Shown one piece after another: positions 27,362-37,738 of a DNA stretch of 51,726 nt. The notes beneath the pieces are model-generated. The model saw only the letters and a list, made by a program, of their open reading frames with translations, searched no databases and was not told the DNA's origin. Location: positions 1 through 51,726 of the forward strand of contig NZ_LPXN01000068.1 of NCBI RefSeq assembly GCF_001618175.1. Reading direction: 5' to 3'. Made by a program: the position numbers and the translations under genes. The DNA comes from Oceanibaculum pacificum. GTDB taxonomy: Bacteria > Pseudomonadota > Alphaproteobacteria > Oceanibaculales > Oceanibaculaceae. How positions within the stretch are numbered: the stretch's first letter is position 1; each line of letters opens with the position of its first letter.

Positions 27362-27518
27362 GGCACGGTCCTCCAATATACAAACAGAACCAAGTGTGGA
27401 ATTTCCAAAATCATAAGCCGATAGGGCTGTTACCCCCGGAAACCGGCAAACACCATACCTATTAACCTACAATTATCGAAATCATCAAGATGCTAGAAAC
27501 ATTCAATGATCGCGCTAC

Positions 27519-28595
27519 CTAGCGCTCACGATAAAGATACGCTGGAAGGCCGTCCGGCGCAGTTTCGAGCATCGCCAGAAGCAACGAATGGTGTGGGGAA
27601 CGCTCGCAGATTGGGTCGGTCGCAGCAGCGTCGCCGGCCAGCACGGAGGCCTGGCAGCGGCAGCCGCCGAAGTCGATATCGCGGCGCTCACAGGACTGAC
27701 AGGGTTCCGGCATCCAGCCTGTGCCCCGGAAGGCATTGAAGGCCGGCGAGTAGGCCCAGATATCGGCCAGCGAATACTCGCGCACGGTCCAGAATTCCAG
27801 GCCAGGGATACTCTCCGCCGCATGGCAGGGCAGCGCCTTGCCATGCGGCGTAATATTGACGATGCGCGCACCCCAGCCGCCCATGCAAGGCTTGGGGAAA
27901 CGGGCATGCCAGTCCGGTGCCACCGTATCGACGACAATGCGCCCGCGATGTCGCGCCCGCGCCGCCTCCACATCGGCCAATGCCCGGTCGACAGCGGCGC
28001 GGTCCGGCAGCAGCGCCGCACGGTTCGCCGCCGCCCAGCCGTAATATTGCGTATGGGCGATCTCCACCCGGCGCGCGCCCAAGGCCACCGCCTCATCCAC
28101 GATCTCTCCGCAATGCGCGATATTGGCGCGGTGGATCACGGCGTTGATCGTCAGCGGCAAGCCGCTCGCCACCACCCAGCCGGCGAAGCGACGCTTGCGT
28201 TCCGATGCGCCGCAATAGCCAGCGATGCGGTCGGCGACATCCGCGTCGGTATCCTGAATCGACAGCTGCACATGGTCCAGCCCGGCCTCGGTCAGCGCCG
28301 TCAGACGCGCCTCGGTAAGGCCGATGCCGGAGGTGATGAGGTTGGTGTACAGTCCCGCCCCGGCCGCCGCGCGCACAATCTGCTCCAGATCGCGCCGGGC
28401 CGCCGGCTCGCCGCCGGAGAGATGCACCTGCAACACGCCTAGCTCGGCCGCCTCGTGGAGTACCCGCGTCCATTCGACCGTGTCCAGCTCCGCCGCCCCG
28501 GCCGCCAGCGCCAGCGGGTTGGAGCAATAAGGGCAGGCCAGCGGACAGCGATAGGTCAGCTCCGCCAGCAGGCCGATGGGGCCCGGCAGGGTCAT
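27519..28595 (-). CDS. pqqE: PQQ biosynthesis radical SAM enzyme PqqE
   Basis: PqqE is the radical SAM enzyme that links the Glu and Tyr side chains of the PqqA peptide, the first step in making pyrroloquinoline quinone. The 358-residue protein has the CxxxCxxC cluster motif RCPLACPYCSN (16-26) and a C-terminal SPASM region with several cysteines (PCMGGWGA, LPCHAAES, PCQSC, GGCRCQ) for auxiliary clusters. It lies 2 bp after pqqD and closes the pqqABCDE operon. No pqqF protease is present in the window, so cleavage of the PqqA precursor must rely on another peptidase. Confidence 0.96.
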   Translation of the reverse strand: MTLPGPIGLLAELTYRCPLACPYCSNPLALAAGAAELDTVEWTRVLHEAAELGVLQVHLSGGEPAARRDLEQIVRAAAGAGLYTNLITSGIGLTEARLTALTEAGLDHVQLSIQDTDADVADRIAGYCGASERKRRFAGWVVASGLPLTINAVIHRANIAHCGEIVDEAVALGARRVEIAHTQYYGWAAANRAALLPDRAAVDRALADVEAARARHRGRIVVDTVAPDWHARFPKPCMGGWGARIVNITPHGKALPCHAAESIPGLEFWTVREYSLADIWAYSPAFNAFRGTGWMPEPCQSCERRDIDFGGCRCQASVLAGDAAATDPICERSPHHSLLLAMLETAPDGLPAYLYRER

Positions 28596-28597
28596 GG

Positions 28598-28867
28598 CTA
28601 CAGCGCCAGCAGCTGCTTGTCGCGCAGGGCGAGCAGCAATTCGGTCACGTCGGCTTCCACCTCGGCCCGGTCGGCGGAGAAATCGGCGGCCAGACCGTCG
28701 ATCATCGCCGCAAAATCCACCTCCCCGGTGCAGCGCTGCAGGATGGTGGCGGCAATCACGTCCAGCTCATAAATCCGCTCCGGCCCCAGAAGGAGCATGC
28801 CGCGCGCCGGATCCTCGCGCAGCCGCACGCCGCGCAGCATCCGGGGCTTGGCGTCGGGTGCGATCAT
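28598..28867 (-). CDS. pqqD: PQQ peptide chaperone PqqD
   Basis: PqqD is the small RiPP recognition element that binds PqqA and presents it to PqqE. The start at 28867 gives 89 residues beginning MIAPDAKPRMLRGVRLRED, typical of PqqD. The conserved stretch LGPERIYELDVIAATIL follows. The start overlaps the pqqC stop by 4 bp. The frame is open for 30 further codons upstream inside pqqC, which are not part of the protein. Confidence 0.95.
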   Translation of the reverse strand: MIAPDAKPRMLRGVRLREDPARGMLLLGPERIYELDVIAATILQRCTGEVDFAAMIDGLAADFSADRAEVEADVTELLLALRDKQLLAL

Positions 28868-29595
28868 GCCTCCGGCTTCCACGCGCCGGGCGGCACATGG
28901 CCGGGTTCGACATAGGCGAAATGCAGCGCGTCGAGCTGCGACCACAGCACGCCGCATTTGAATTCCAGCGCCGCGATCACCGCCTGCTGGTCCGCCACGG
29001 TCCGAGCATGGGTCTTCACATAGTCCAGCGCGAAGTCGGAATCGCGCTTGGCCTGCACCGGGCGCTTGTTGAAATAGGCGAGGATCTCCGGCGAGACGAA
29101 ATCGTAATGCTGCAACATGCCGGCGACGCGCTGGCCGATAATGTCGGGCGAGAACATCTCGGTCAGCGAGGAGGCGACGGCCTCCAGCAGCGGCTTGCTG
29201 CGGCAGAAATTCACATAGGCGTCCACGGCGAAGCGGGTGCCCGGCAGGATGCCTTTGGTCGAGCGCACGTAATCGGCATCAAGGCCGAGGCCGGTCGCCA
29301 GCTTCAGCCAGCGCAGGATGCCGCCCTCGCCTTCCGCATCGCCATCATGGTCGATGATGCGCTCGCGCCATTCGCGCCGCAGGGCGGCATCGTCCATCTG
29401 GCCCAGCACGGCGGCGTCCTTGCGCGGTATCTGCGACTGGTAGTAATAGCGGTTCAGCGCCCAGGCCTGCACCTGCGGCTTGTTCAGCTTGCCGGTATGC
29501 AGCAGGTGATGGAACGGGTGCAGATGGTGATACCGCTCCGCCCCCACCCGGCGCAGCCGGACTTCCAACTGGTCAGGGGTCGGCAACTCGCTCAC
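28864..29595 (-). CDS. pqqC: pyrroloquinoline-quinone synthase PqqC
   Basis: PqqC carries out the final eight-electron oxidation and ring closure that yields PQQ, using molecular oxygen without a cofactor. The 243-residue protein has the heme-oxygenase-like fold signature HHLHPFHHLLHTGKLNKPQV (23-42) and the conserved ALNRYYYQSQIPRKDA segment. It overlaps pqqB by 4 bp at its start and pqqD by 4 bp at its end, indicating tight translational coupling. Confidence 0.97.
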   Translation of the reverse strand: MSELPTPDQLEVRLRRVGAERYHHLHPFHHLLHTGKLNKPQVQAWALNRYYYQSQIPRKDAAVLGQMDDAALRREWRERIIDHDGDAEGEGGILRWLKLATGLGLDADYVRSTKGILPGTRFAVDAYVNFCRSKPLLEAVASSLTEMFSPDIIGQRVAGMLQHYDFVSPEILAYFNKRPVQAKRDSDFALDYVKTHARTVADQQAVIAALEFKCGVLWSQLDALHFAYVEPGHVPPGAWKPEA

Positions 29596-30491
29596 AGCTC
29601 TATCTCCATGCCGTCCTCGGCGATGCGCCAGCCGGCGGCTTCCGCCACGCCGCGCTCCGGCGCGCCGTCGATCAGCACCGGGTTCGAATTGTTGATATGG
29701 ATGAAGACGCGCTGGCCGATCCGCGCCGAGGCCAGACCGACGATGGCGCCCTGCGGCCCGTTCATCGAGAGATGCCCCATGCGGTGCGCCGTTTTCGGGC
29801 CGAGACCCAGCCGGATCATCTCGTCATCCTCCCAGCAGGTGCCGTCGAACAGCAGTAGGTCGGCCCCGTCCAGCTCCGCCAGCAGCGCCTCGGTGGCAGC
29901 GGCGCAGGACGGAATGTAGTAGGCCCGCCGCCCGCCGCCCTCGATCAGCGCGCCGACCGTGGCCTCGCCCAGCCCGCCGATCTCCACATCCTGGCCTTCC
30001 TGCCACAGCGGCACTTTGCCGGGCACAGCGAACAGCCGAAGCATGAGGCCGGCGGCGGTTTCCACGCTCTCCTCCAGCGCCACGGCGCGGCGCAGGACGA
30101 AATCCGGGTTCAAGGCGGAAAAGATCGGGCTGGCGGCCAGCGCTTCCTGTGTGGTCTGCGTGCCGATCAACTCTAAAGCTTGACGCTCGCGCAAGGTCAG
30201 CAGCCCGCCGACATGGTCGATATCGCCATTCAGCAGGCCGATGGCGGCAATCGGTGTGTGCCGGTCCGCGCCGCGCGGATGCAGCGCCGGATTATCCAGA
30301 ATTTGCTGTCGTATGTCGGGCGATGCCCCCAGGACCAGCCATTTCTCCCCATCCAGGGAAAAGGCGGCGCTAGCCTGGCTACGTGCACGGGCGCGCGGGT
30401 CGCCGGCCCAATAGAGGCGGCAATTCGGACAGCGGCAGTTCCATTGCGGAAACCCGCCGCCGGCCGCCGCCCCCAGGATCAGTACATGCAT
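29592..30491 (-). CDS. pqqB: PQQ biosynthesis hydroxylase PqqB
   Basis: PqqB belongs to the metallo-beta-lactamase fold and hydroxylates the tyrosine part of the cross-linked intermediate. The 299-residue protein starts MHVLILGAAAGGGFPQWNCR and has the structural zinc motif CRCPNC (residues 19-24, CxCxxC). The metal-ligand region reads GDIDHVGGLLTLRE, a variant of the usual family sequence with the Asp-His retained. It follows pqqA by 28 bp and overlaps pqqC by 4 bp. Confidence 0.96.
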   Translation of the reverse strand: MHVLILGAAAGGGFPQWNCRCPNCRLYWAGDPRARARSQASAAFSLDGEKWLVLGASPDIRQQILDNPALHPRGADRHTPIAAIGLLNGDIDHVGGLLTLRERQALELIGTQTTQEALAASPIFSALNPDFVLRRAVALEESVETAAGLMLRLFAVPGKVPLWQEGQDVEIGGLGEATVGALIEGGGRRAYYIPSCAAATEALLAELDGADLLLFDGTCWEDDEMIRLGLGPKTAHRMGHLSMNGPQGAIVGLASARIGQRVFIHINNSNPVLIDGAPERGVAEAAGWRIAEDGMEIEL

Positions 30492-30519
30492 GAAAGTCGG
30501 GCGACCCGCGCCCGCCGGC

Positions 30520-30594
30520 TCAGAGCGTGGCCGAGAGGTAGCCGTTAATCTCCATGCCGATGCAGATTTCGACGATGCGCGGCTTCTTCCACAT
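30520..30594 (-). CDS. pqqA: PQQ precursor peptide PqqA
   Basis: PqqA is the ribosomal precursor peptide of PQQ. This 24-residue product is MWKKPRIVEI followed by CIGMEINGYLSATL. The Glu and Tyr that become PQQ are Glu15 and Tyr19 in the required E-x-x-x-Y spacing (EINGY). A strong ribosome-binding site, AAGGAG, is about 8 nt upstream of the ATG. The gene is too short for ordinary ORF calls and is easily missed. It lies 28 bp before pqqB and 64 bp after the sugar dehydrogenase stop. Confidence 0.96.
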   Translation of the reverse strand: MWKKPRIVEICIGMEINGYLSATL

Positions 30595-30658
30595 GATCAG
30601 GCTCCTTGATTGCGGTCAATTCATAAGTAGGCAACAGGTGACGCCATGCAATGTTCCG

Positions 30659-32002
30659 CTACTCATTGCGTTGCGGTGGCGATCCCGAGTCGACGCGCCA
30701 GACGACGTTGCCGACATCGTCGGCGACCAGCAGCCCGCCGGCCCCGTCGCTCTCGACACCGACCGGCCGGCCCAGCGCCTCCCCGTCCTGCGACAGGAAG
30801 CCGGTCAGCACGTCCAGCGGCTGGCCGGCCGGCTTGCCGTCCTGGAAGGGCACGAAGATCACCTTGTAGCCGCTGTGCGGCCGGCGGTTCCAGGAGCCGT
30901 GCAGCCCGACGAACACGCCGTCGGCGAACTGCTCCGGCAGGCCGTTCTCCTTCGCGAAGCTCATGCCCAGCGGGGCGACGTGATTGCCCAGCGCATAGTC
31001 CGGCACGATGGCCTGGGCGACCAGCTCCGGGCGCTGCGGCTCCACCCGCTCGTCGAGATTCTGGCCGAAATAGCTGTAGGGCCAGCCGTAGAAGCCGCCC
31101 TCCCGCACCGAGGTGAGATAGTCCGGCACCAGGTCGCTGCCCAGCTCGTCGCGCTCGTTCACCACGGTCCACAGCTCGCCGGTCGCCGGGTTCCAGCCCA
31201 TGCCGATGGGATTGCGCAGGCCGGCGGCGAAGACCCGCGACTCGCCGCTGGCGACGTCGATCTCCAGGATCGCCGCCCGCCGCTCCTCCTGCTCGATGCC
31301 GTTCTCCGCCGCGTTGCTGTTGGAGCCGACCGAGGCGTAGAGGCGCGCGCCGTCCGGACTGGCGAGCAGCCCCTTGGTCCAATGGTGGTTCAGTGGCCCG
31401 GCCGGCAGGTCGACCACCTTCTCGCCCTCCCCGTCGATGCGCGTCTGCCCCTCGCTGTAGGGGAAGCGCACCACCGCGTCGGTGTTGGCGACATAGAGCC
31501 GGTCGCCGACCAGCGCCATGCCGAAGGGCGAGTTCAGGCCGGTCAGGAACTCGGTGCGCAGCTCCGCCACCCCGTCGCCGTCGGCGTCGCGCAGTAGGGT
31601 GATGCGGTCGGCGCTGGGCACTCCGGCGCCTGCCCTGGCCATGACCTTGTTCATGATGAAGGTGCGCACGCCCTTGCGCTCCGGCCGCTCCGGCGCGTTG
31701 CTCTCGGCCACCAGCACGTCGCCGTTGGGCAGCACGTGCAGCCAGCGCGGATGGTCGAGGTCGCGCGCGAAGGCGGTGACGGCGAGGCCCGCCGCCGGCT
31801 GCGGCTGCTGGTCCTCGGCCCAGCGCTTGGCCGGCGCGATGTTCACGGTGGGAATCAGCGAGGTCGCGGGTGGCGGCAGGGTCGGATTCTGCCCTACCGT
31901 TTGCTCCTCGGGCAGTTCCGCCGAATCACCACACCCCGCGAGAAACAGGATGAGAAGCAGCGCCAGCCTAGTGCGTCGATCAATGATCGCCGATAGGGAC
32001 AT
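30659..32002 (-). CDS. lipoprotein PQQ-dependent sugar dehydrogenase (sorbosone dehydrogenase type)
   Basis: A 447-residue protein with a lipoprotein signal (LILFLAGC near residues 18-25) and a six-bladed beta-propeller of the glucose/sorbosone dehydrogenase family, which oxidises sugars with PQQ in the periplasm. Family segments include [20 protein letters not shown] and [19 protein letters not shown], followed by [14 protein letters not shown] and GLHGSWNR. The conserved His-Asp type residues that support PQQ catalysis should lie in the first blades. The nearest relatives are L-sorbosone dehydrogenase-like proteins, so the substrate is uncertain. It lies just upstream of pqqA in the same direction, matching enzyme with cofactor supply. 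Confidence 0.82.
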   Translation of the reverse strand: MSLSAIIDRRTRLALLLILFLAGCGDSAELPEEQTVGQNPTLPPPATSLIPTVNIAPAKRWAEDQQPQPAAGLAVTAFARDLDHPRWLHVLPNGDVLVAESNAPERPERKGVRTFIMNKVMARAGAGVPSADRITLLRDADGDGVAELRTEFLTGLNSPFGMALVGDRLYVANTDAVVRFPYSEGQTRIDGEGEKVVDLPAGPLNHHWTKGLLASPDGARLYASVGSNSNAAENGIEQEERRAAILEIDVASGESRVFAAGLRNPIGMGWNPATGELWTVVNERDELGSDLVPDYLTSVREGGFYGWPYSYFGQNLDERVEPQRPELVAQAIVPDYALGNHVAPLGMSFAKENGLPEQFADGVFVGLHGSWNRRPHSGYKVIFVPFQDGKPAGQPLDVLTGFLSQDGEALGRPVGVESDGAGGLLVADDVGNVVWRVDSGSPPQRNE

Positions 32003-32049
32003 TGGCTCAGCCCTTTCTAGATGCAAAATTCTCGTCTATCTCCTTTGGA

Positions 32050-32073
32050 AACGTCAAAAGCTGATTTTGTTCC
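32050..32073 (-). promoter_or_regulatory. EcfG-type promoter candidate before the sugar dehydrogenase
   Basis: The minus strand reads GGAAC (32073-32069), a 15-nt spacer and CGTT (32053-32050). The EcfG consensus is GGAAC, 16-17 nt, CGTT, so this is one base short. Transcription would start near 32043, about 40 nt before the start codon. The -10 element is perfect. Confidence 0.45.
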
Positions 32074-32190
32074 GTTGTTTGCTAAGAGCACCGCGCTCGA
32101 CAGTCGACCTCTTTTGTAGAGCCCACCCACATAGTTGGCGGCCTGCTTTCCATGGCGGAGGCCGCTGGATATGGGACAGGAACACGTAAG

Positions 32191-33870
32191 CTATCGATTC
32201 CCTATATCAGGCTTGCTCTCCATAACAGCGAATTGAAGGGGGCCGAGCTCCAGTCCATGGGCCGTTCGGGCCTTGACACAACCAGGTGCCTTCATCGGCT
32301 TCCATTCGGGTTCGAGCGGCAAGAAGGCGTTGTCCGTGCTGAAATTGACAATCACTCGCCGCTCTTGCCCGGCATAAATCCGCCGCCACGTAATGACGGG
32401 CGCACGTTCGGCGCGTGACATCGCCTCTGACCCGAATTGCAGCACCGGTTGCTGCTTACGCCAGAGAGTAAAAGCACGGAAAAAGGAAAGAACCGACTCA
32501 TCATCCCGCCCTTGCTCCTCCGCATTGAGAGCACGATGCTCGTCAGGAAATCGGAGCCAAGGCTTGCCGGTGGTGAATCCTCCATGCGGCCGGTCAGCCC
32601 AGGGAAAAGGGGTCCGCGCGCCGTCTCGCCCCTTGAAGGTTGGCCAGAAAGCCTTAGCCCAAGGATCGACGATATCGTCATAGTTCAGATTTGGGTGCGG
32701 TAACCCCAGTTCCTCGCCCTGGTATACGATGCAACCTCCCTTCAATGTCATCTGCATGAAGAGAAGCAGCTTTGCTGCCTCGGGGCGAAAACGCTCCACG
32801 GCGAAATGCGTCAAATTGCTGACGGCGCGAATGGAATCGTGGTTGGTGAAGACGTTGTAGAGCCAACCGTCGCCAAGCTGATTTTCACGCCTGATCAACT
32901 GCGCAGTGATCGTATCCACTTCGGGATGGCAATTGATCAGCGCAAAATCATAGGCCGCATGAAGGCGTCGGCCGTTCTGAGTAAAATCCGGCACTGACGC
33001 GATCGTGTCGATATCGGCGATCTCCCCAATGAGAACACAGCCTACCTCGTCCGCAAAATCACGGAAGCGCGAAAGCACCCGGTCGCTTCCCTCGGCATGC
33101 CGGTCGAAAATATGCTTCTGGGAGGCGAAAGGATTTGTCGGCCCGCCGCCGATCAGCGCATCCGGATCGCCTTTGCCTATGGGGGGGTTGGAACGCAAAT
33201 CGCGATCCCAGGTCAGGCATTGCGCCGCATCGATCCGAAATCCGTCAACGCCTATATCGGTCCAAAAGCGCATCTCGTTGAGGAGATGCTCCAAGACCTC
33301 GTCATTATGCAGGTTGAGAGCGGGCTGCGTAGGGAGGAACGGGTGGTAAAAATACTGTGCCCGCTGTGGCTCCCATTCCCAGGCTGTGCCGCCGAACGAA
33401 GAAAGCCAATTGTTGGGCGCAGTTCCGTCGGGGGATTTCTCAGCCCAGACATACCAGTCGGCCTTGGGGTTATCGCGGCTCTGGCGGCTCTCCAGAAACC
33501 AGGGGTGTTCTGTAGATGTATGGCAGGGGATGAAATCGAGAAGTAGTTTCAATCCGCGCTTATGCGCCGCATCAAGCAGCGTCATAAAATCTTCCATCGT
33601 GCCGAACAGGGGATCGATTACCCGAAAATCGGCAATGTCATAGCCAAAATCCTTCTGCGGTGATTTATAGAAGGGCGAAATCCAAACACCATCGACGCCA
33701 AGAGACGCTATGTAGTCCAGCCCTTCGATCACGCCCTTCAGGTCGCCGATGCCGTTGCCATTCGTATCGCGGAAGCTGCGGATATAGACTTGGTAGATAA
33801 TCGCGCTGCGCCACCAATCCTGGCAAAGGGCTTCATTCGGAGAATCCAAAGGCATGGATTGCAGTGTCAT
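32191..33870 (-). CDS. GH13 alpha-glucosidase (oligo-1,6-glucosidase/trehalose hydrolase-like)
   Basis: A 559-residue cytoplasmic glycoside hydrolase of family 13 that should release glucose from short alpha-glucosides; the sequence does not distinguish maltose, isomaltose, sucrose or trehalose-type substrates with certainty. The catalytic set is complete: nucleophile Asp214 in DGFRIDA, acid/base Glu283 in LIGEIAD, and Asp345 in FTNHDSIR. The family start DWWRSAIIYQVYIRSFRDTN is present. There is no signal peptide. The start overlaps the stop of the upstream GH13 gene by 4 bp, so the pair is translationally coupled. Confidence 0.9.
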   Translation of the reverse strand: MTLQSMPLDSPNEALCQDWWRSAIIYQVYIRSFRDTNGNGIGDLKGVIEGLDYIASLGVDGVWISPFYKSPQKDFGYDIADFRVIDPLFGTMEDFMTLLDAAHKRGLKLLLDFIPCHTSTEHPWFLESRQSRDNPKADWYVWAEKSPDGTAPNNWLSSFGGTAWEWEPQRAQYFYHPFLPTQPALNLHNDEVLEHLLNEMRFWTDIGVDGFRIDAAQCLTWDRDLRSNPPIGKGDPDALIGGGPTNPFASQKHIFDRHAEGSDRVLSRFRDFADEVGCVLIGEIADIDTIASVPDFTQNGRRLHAAYDFALINCHPEVDTITAQLIRRENQLGDGWLYNVFTNHDSIRAVSNLTHFAVERFRPEAAKLLLFMQMTLKGGCIVYQGEELGLPHPNLNYDDIVDPWAKAFWPTFKGRDGARTPFPWADRPHGGFTTGKPWLRFPDEHRALNAEEQGRDDESVLSFFRAFTLWRKQQPVLQFGSEAMSRAERAPVITWRRIYAGQERRVIVNFSTDNAFLPLEPEWKPMKAPGCVKARTAHGLELGPLQFAVMESKPDIGNR

Positions 33871-35495
33871 GCCGCCTCCCTCACGGAGAAGAAGGCGCCG
33901 AAGGGCGGAAGATGAATGTCGTCGCCTTTCTGAACCGCCGCGAATCCGTGCCCCTCAAGCATTTTACCGGTTTCGACATCCGGCAGCCGCATCACCTCCT
34001 CGGTGGCGCCGAAGTTGAACGCGCATGTTACGCTGCCTTTCTCGGAATCGCGGCGAAAAGCGAGAATGTTCGATGAGGTTTCCAGGAACTCCATGCCGCC
34101 GTCACGTAGAGCCGGAATATGCTTGCGCCAGTTCAGGAATTGCCGCAGGCGGTTGAAGGTCGAGCCAGGGAGGCCAACCTGCCGATTAATGGCTAATTCA
34201 CGATGACTGGAAGGCACTGGCAGCCAGGGATCCGCTTCCGAAAATCCTGCATTGGGGCGATCTTCTTCCCAAGGCATCGGCGTGCGCGATCCATCGCGTC
34301 CCTTGTAGGCGGGCCAGAATTCGCGGCCATAAGGGTCAATGATCGACTCGCGGGGCAAATCTGCCTGGGGCAGACCGAGTTCGCTGCCCTGATAGAGGCA
34401 GGTCGCGCCGCGCAGGCAAGTGAGTGCCGCCAGGATGATGGTCACGGCCTCCGGCCGATCCTCCGCGCCGAGGCGCGTGATGGCCCGGGAGAAATCGTGA
34501 TTGTCCAGCGCCCAGCAAGGCCAGCCGCTATCCTCCGAATGCCCTAGATCGCCAGCGACACGGCGCAGCATGGGCGGAGTGATCTCATGCGCGCCCAGTA
34601 GCCAGTAACCGTAGGCCAGCTGCAGACGCTTCACGGCTGTGTATTCTCGATGGACGCGCACGGCATTGCTTTCGTGCAACTCGCCGAGGAGCGCCCGGTC
34701 ACCATAGCTGTCACAGAGAGCTCGCAGACGTTCGAGAAAAGCAATCGTTTCTGGTTGCCCGATGTCATGCATGTGCAACTGTTGTGAATAGGGATTGAAG
34801 CGAAATGCCTCGCCGTCCGGGATTTCGGGATTTGGCGGGTTATTGCGGAGCTTCGGGTCATGGGCGTAGAAGGTGCATACGTCCAGCCGGAAACCGTCAA
34901 CGCCCAGATCCAGCCAGAAACGGCATGTGTCGAGGATTGCCTCCTGAACCGCCGGACAATGGTAGTTCAAATCGGGCATCTGGCGCAGAAAGTTGTGGAG
35001 GTAGTATTGGCCGCGCCTCGGCTCCCATTGCCATGAGGATCCGCCGAAGACGGAGAGCCAGTTTGTCGGAGGCGTGCCGTCGGGCCTGGCATCCGCCCAT
35101 ACATACCAGTCGGCTTTAGGGTTGCTGCGCGTCTCGCGGCTCTCGATAAACCAAGCGTGCTGATCCGACGTGTGCGACAGCACCTGATCCATGATCACGC
35201 GCAAGCCAAGCCCGTGAGCCTTGTCGAGTAGGGCCCGAAAATCCTCCAGCGTGCCGAACAGCGGATCAACGGACTGGTAGTCGGCCACATCGTACCCGAA
35301 ATCCAGCATCGGGGAACGCACGAAGGGTGATATCCACACCGCATCCGCACCAAGAGCGGCGATATGCTCCAGTCTTTGGGCAATGCCCCGCAGATCTCCC
35401 ACGCCATTCCCGGTCGTGTCCTGATAGCTGCGAGGATACACCTGATAGATGACAGCGCCTTTCCACCAATCGGATGTTTTCGTCGCATCAAACAT
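33867..35495 (-). CDS. GH13 alpha-glucosidase
   Basis: A 542-residue GH13 alpha-glucosidase with nucleophile Asp205 in DGFRLDV, acid/base Glu272 in LLGELHE and Asp334 in LDNHDFSR. It lacks a signal peptide, so it acts in the cytoplasm on imported alpha-glucosides. It is a paralogue of the next gene; two neighbouring enzymes suggest complementary linkage preferences. It lies only 29 bp after the molybdenum subunit gene of the PaoABC-type enzyme, so one transcript may join them. No sugar transporter is seen in this block. Confidence 0.91.
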   Translation of the reverse strand: MFDATKTSDWWKGAVIYQVYPRSYQDTTGNGVGDLRGIAQRLEHIAALGADAVWISPFVRSPMLDFGYDVADYQSVDPLFGTLEDFRALLDKAHGLGLRVIMDQVLSHTSDQHAWFIESRETRSNPKADWYVWADARPDGTPPTNWLSVFGGSSWQWEPRRGQYYLHNFLRQMPDLNYHCPAVQEAILDTCRFWLDLGVDGFRLDVCTFYAHDPKLRNNPPNPEIPDGEAFRFNPYSQQLHMHDIGQPETIAFLERLRALCDSYGDRALLGELHESNAVRVHREYTAVKRLQLAYGYWLLGAHEITPPMLRRVAGDLGHSEDSGWPCWALDNHDFSRAITRLGAEDRPEAVTIILAALTCLRGATCLYQGSELGLPQADLPRESIIDPYGREFWPAYKGRDGSRTPMPWEEDRPNAGFSEADPWLPVPSSHRELAINRQVGLPGSTFNRLRQFLNWRKHIPALRDGGMEFLETSSNILAFRRDSEKGSVTCAFNFGATEEVMRLPDVETGKMLEGHGFAAVQKGDDIHLPPFGAFFSVREAA

Positions 35496-35524
35496 AGAGG
35501 CCTTTCCCTGCTTCCGAGCTGTGA

Positions 35525-37738
35525 TTAATCCGTGCGGCTTTGCAGCCCGTCGATAATCTTGTCCAACGTCGCGGGCAGATCTCGGATGCGGATACCGGTC
35601 GCGTTATAGATCGCATTGACGATGGAGGCGGCCGCGCCGCAGATGCCCAACTCGCCGATACCCTTGGCCTGGAGCGGGTTGGCCCAGGCGTCCCGCTCGT
35701 CGAGCAGGACGACGTCGATCTGCGGCACGTCGGCGTTCACGGGCAGATGGTATTCCGCGAAATCGCGATTGACGATATGGCCGTCGCGCGGGTCGTGGAT
35801 GAGCTCCTCCGTCAACGCCATGCCGATGCCGAACGTCATGCCGCCCAGGCATTGCGAGCGTGCTGTCTTCGGGTTGAGGATGCGGCCAGCGGCAAAGACG
35901 CCGAGCATCCGGCGCAGCCGGGTCTCGCCGGTGATCGCATTAACCGCGACCTCGGCGAAATAGCTGCCATAGGTCGCCTGCCGCACCGTCTCCTCGGCCT
36001 TGCCCGGCTCGACATGCCCCTCGCCGACAAGGCGGCTGCCATCCAGTATCTCCGGCAGGGCAATCCGGCGATTGCCGACGATAGCGTGGCCATCCTTCAA
36101 CGTCAGACCCTGCATATCACAATCCAGTCTCTCGCAGAGCTGCTGACGAATCTCCTCGCAGGCCAGCAGGACGGCTGTGCCGTTCGAGGCGGCACCGAAT
36201 GATCCGCCCGACCCGGACGCCGGCGGGTACGCCGTATCGCCCAGCAATGTCTCGACGCTGTCCATCGGCAGCCCCAGCATCTCGCCGGCAATCTGGCTCA
36301 ACACCGTATAGGTGCCGGTGCCGATGTCGGTCATGTCAGTCTCGACCGTCCCGGTGCCGTTGGCGTTCAGCGTCACGCGCGCCTTCGATTCGATCAGCAT
36401 GTTCACGCGGGCCGCAGACGCCATGCCCATACCGATTAGCCATTCGCCGTCACGTACCGCCCCCGGCTCGCTGCGGCGGCGGTCCCAGTCGAAGCGCTTT
36501 GCCCCCTCCTCCAGCGCCTCGGCCAACATATGCGAGGAGAAGGGAATATCCTGCGACGGGTCCTTCTGCGGGATGTTGATCAGCCTCAGCTTTACCGGAT
36601 CGATGCCCGAGGCGGCGGCAAGTTCGTCCAGCGCGATTTCGAGCGCGGTGAGGCCGACCGCCTCCCCTGGCGCGCGCACCGACCCGGCGCATGTGCGGTG
36701 CACCCGAGCGATGCGGTGGCCAATGACGCGATGATCGCCCTGATAGAGAAACGGCGTCGCCTGCGTAACCGGTTCGGAAAATTCCTCGCCAGGCAGGTTC
36801 GAGACGAGAGCCTCATGCCCGATGCCGATCAGGCGTCCCTGCTCATCGGCGGCCAGCCGGATGTGCTGATCGGTTTCGGAACGGCGCATCACCGATTCGA
36901 ACACTTGCTGCCGCGACATCGCCACCGCCACGGGCACGCCCAGCGCCTTGGCGGCGAGAGCGGCCGCCACCGCTTCGGGCCCGATGCCGAGCTTGGAGCC
37001 GAAGCCGCCGCCGACATAGGGGGCGAGAATGCGCACCTGCTTCTCCTCGATGCCGAGCGCGTCGGCCAGCTCCGCCCGGTTGAATCGCAGCATCTGGTAG
37101 CTGCCATACAAGGTAAGCCGGTCGCCGTTCCATTCGGCGATGGAGGCGTGCGGCTCCATTGCAGCGCTGACATGGCCGGGGGTCGTATAGTGCGCATCGA
37201 CGGTATGGCGCGCGGTCTGCATCGCCGCGTCGAGGTCGCCGGTGGAATCCTGCTCATCCTCCGGCGTCTCGATGTCGGCCTTCGGGTCATCCGGCGCCAC
37301 GATGGCCGTCCCATCCGCCTCGAAGCGCAGCTTCAGCGCCTGCGCGCCATGGCGCGCCTGTTCGAAGGTCTCGGCCACGACCAGGGCAATGGGCTGGCCG
37401 AAATAGGCGATGTCCTTCGGGCCCTGGATGGGCGCTTCGCCGGCCATGCCTTGCGCCGGATTCCGCAGCAGCCGGTCATCGGCAATGATTGCGCGGATGC
37501 CCGGCAGGGCCTGAACCGCATCGACATCCATGTCGCGCAGCGTGCCGTTCGAAACCGTGGCGCGTACCAGGACGCCGTGACAGGCGTTCGCCGGCAGTCG
37601 GTCCATGGCGTAGGGCGCGGCGCCGGAAACTTTCAACGCGCCTTCCGGACGGTCCAGCGGCTTGCCGATTACGGCTTGCACCATCTCGGCGAGCCGGTCG
37701 CGCTCGACCCGCTCGTCCATCTTGATATGGCTGGTCAT
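35525..37738 (-). CDS. paoC: aldehyde dehydrogenase molybdenum-binding subunit (PaoC-like)
   Basis: The 737-residue large subunit of a xanthine oxidase family enzyme, which oxidises aldehydes at a molybdenum-cytosine dinucleotide centre. Recognisable segments are [40 protein letters not shown] and the C-terminal [12 protein letters not shown], whose Glu is the family's catalytic base. The start overlaps the FAD subunit gene by 4 bp. The match to E. coli PaoC is inferred from subunit order and the 4Fe-4S insertion in the partner. No dedicated chaperone (PaoD/XdhC-like) gene follows in this window. Confidence 0.88.
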   Translation of the reverse strand: MTSHIKMDERVERDRLAEMVQAVIGKPLDRPEGALKVSGAAPYAMDRLPANACHGVLVRATVSNGTLRDMDVDAVQALPGIRAIIADDRLLRNPAQGMAGEAPIQGPKDIAYFGQPIALVVAETFEQARHGAQALKLRFEADGTAIVAPDDPKADIETPEDEQDSTGDLDAAMQTARHTVDAHYTTPGHVSAAMEPHASIAEWNGDRLTLYGSYQMLRFNRAELADALGIEEKQVRILAPYVGGGFGSKLGIGPEAVAAALAAKALGVPVAVAMSRQQVFESVMRRSETDQHIRLAADEQGRLIGIGHEALVSNLPGEEFSEPVTQATPFLYQGDHRVIGHRIARVHRTCAGSVRAPGEAVGLTALEIALDELAAASGIDPVKLRLINIPQKDPSQDIPFSSHMLAEALEEGAKRFDWDRRRSEPGAVRDGEWLIGMGMASAARVNMLIESKARVTLNANGTGTVETDMTDIGTGTYTVLSQIAGEMLGLPMDSVETLLGDTAYPPASGSGGSFGAASNGTAVLLACEEIRQQLCERLDCDMQGLTLKDGHAIVGNRRIALPEILDGSRLVGEGHVEPGKAEETVRQATYGSYFAEVAVNAITGETRLRRMLGVFAAGRILNPKTARSQCLGGMTFGIGMALTEELIHDPRDGHIVNRDFAEYHLPVNADVPQIDVVLLDERDAWANPLQAKGIGELGICGAAASIVNAIYNATGIRIRDLPATLDKIIDGLQSRTD

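Noticed and set aside
27377-27440. GGAAA-N16-GTTT sequence upstream of the HWE kinase as an EcfG promoter
   Set aside because: The -35 differs at the conserved last base and the -10 is not the CGTT form.
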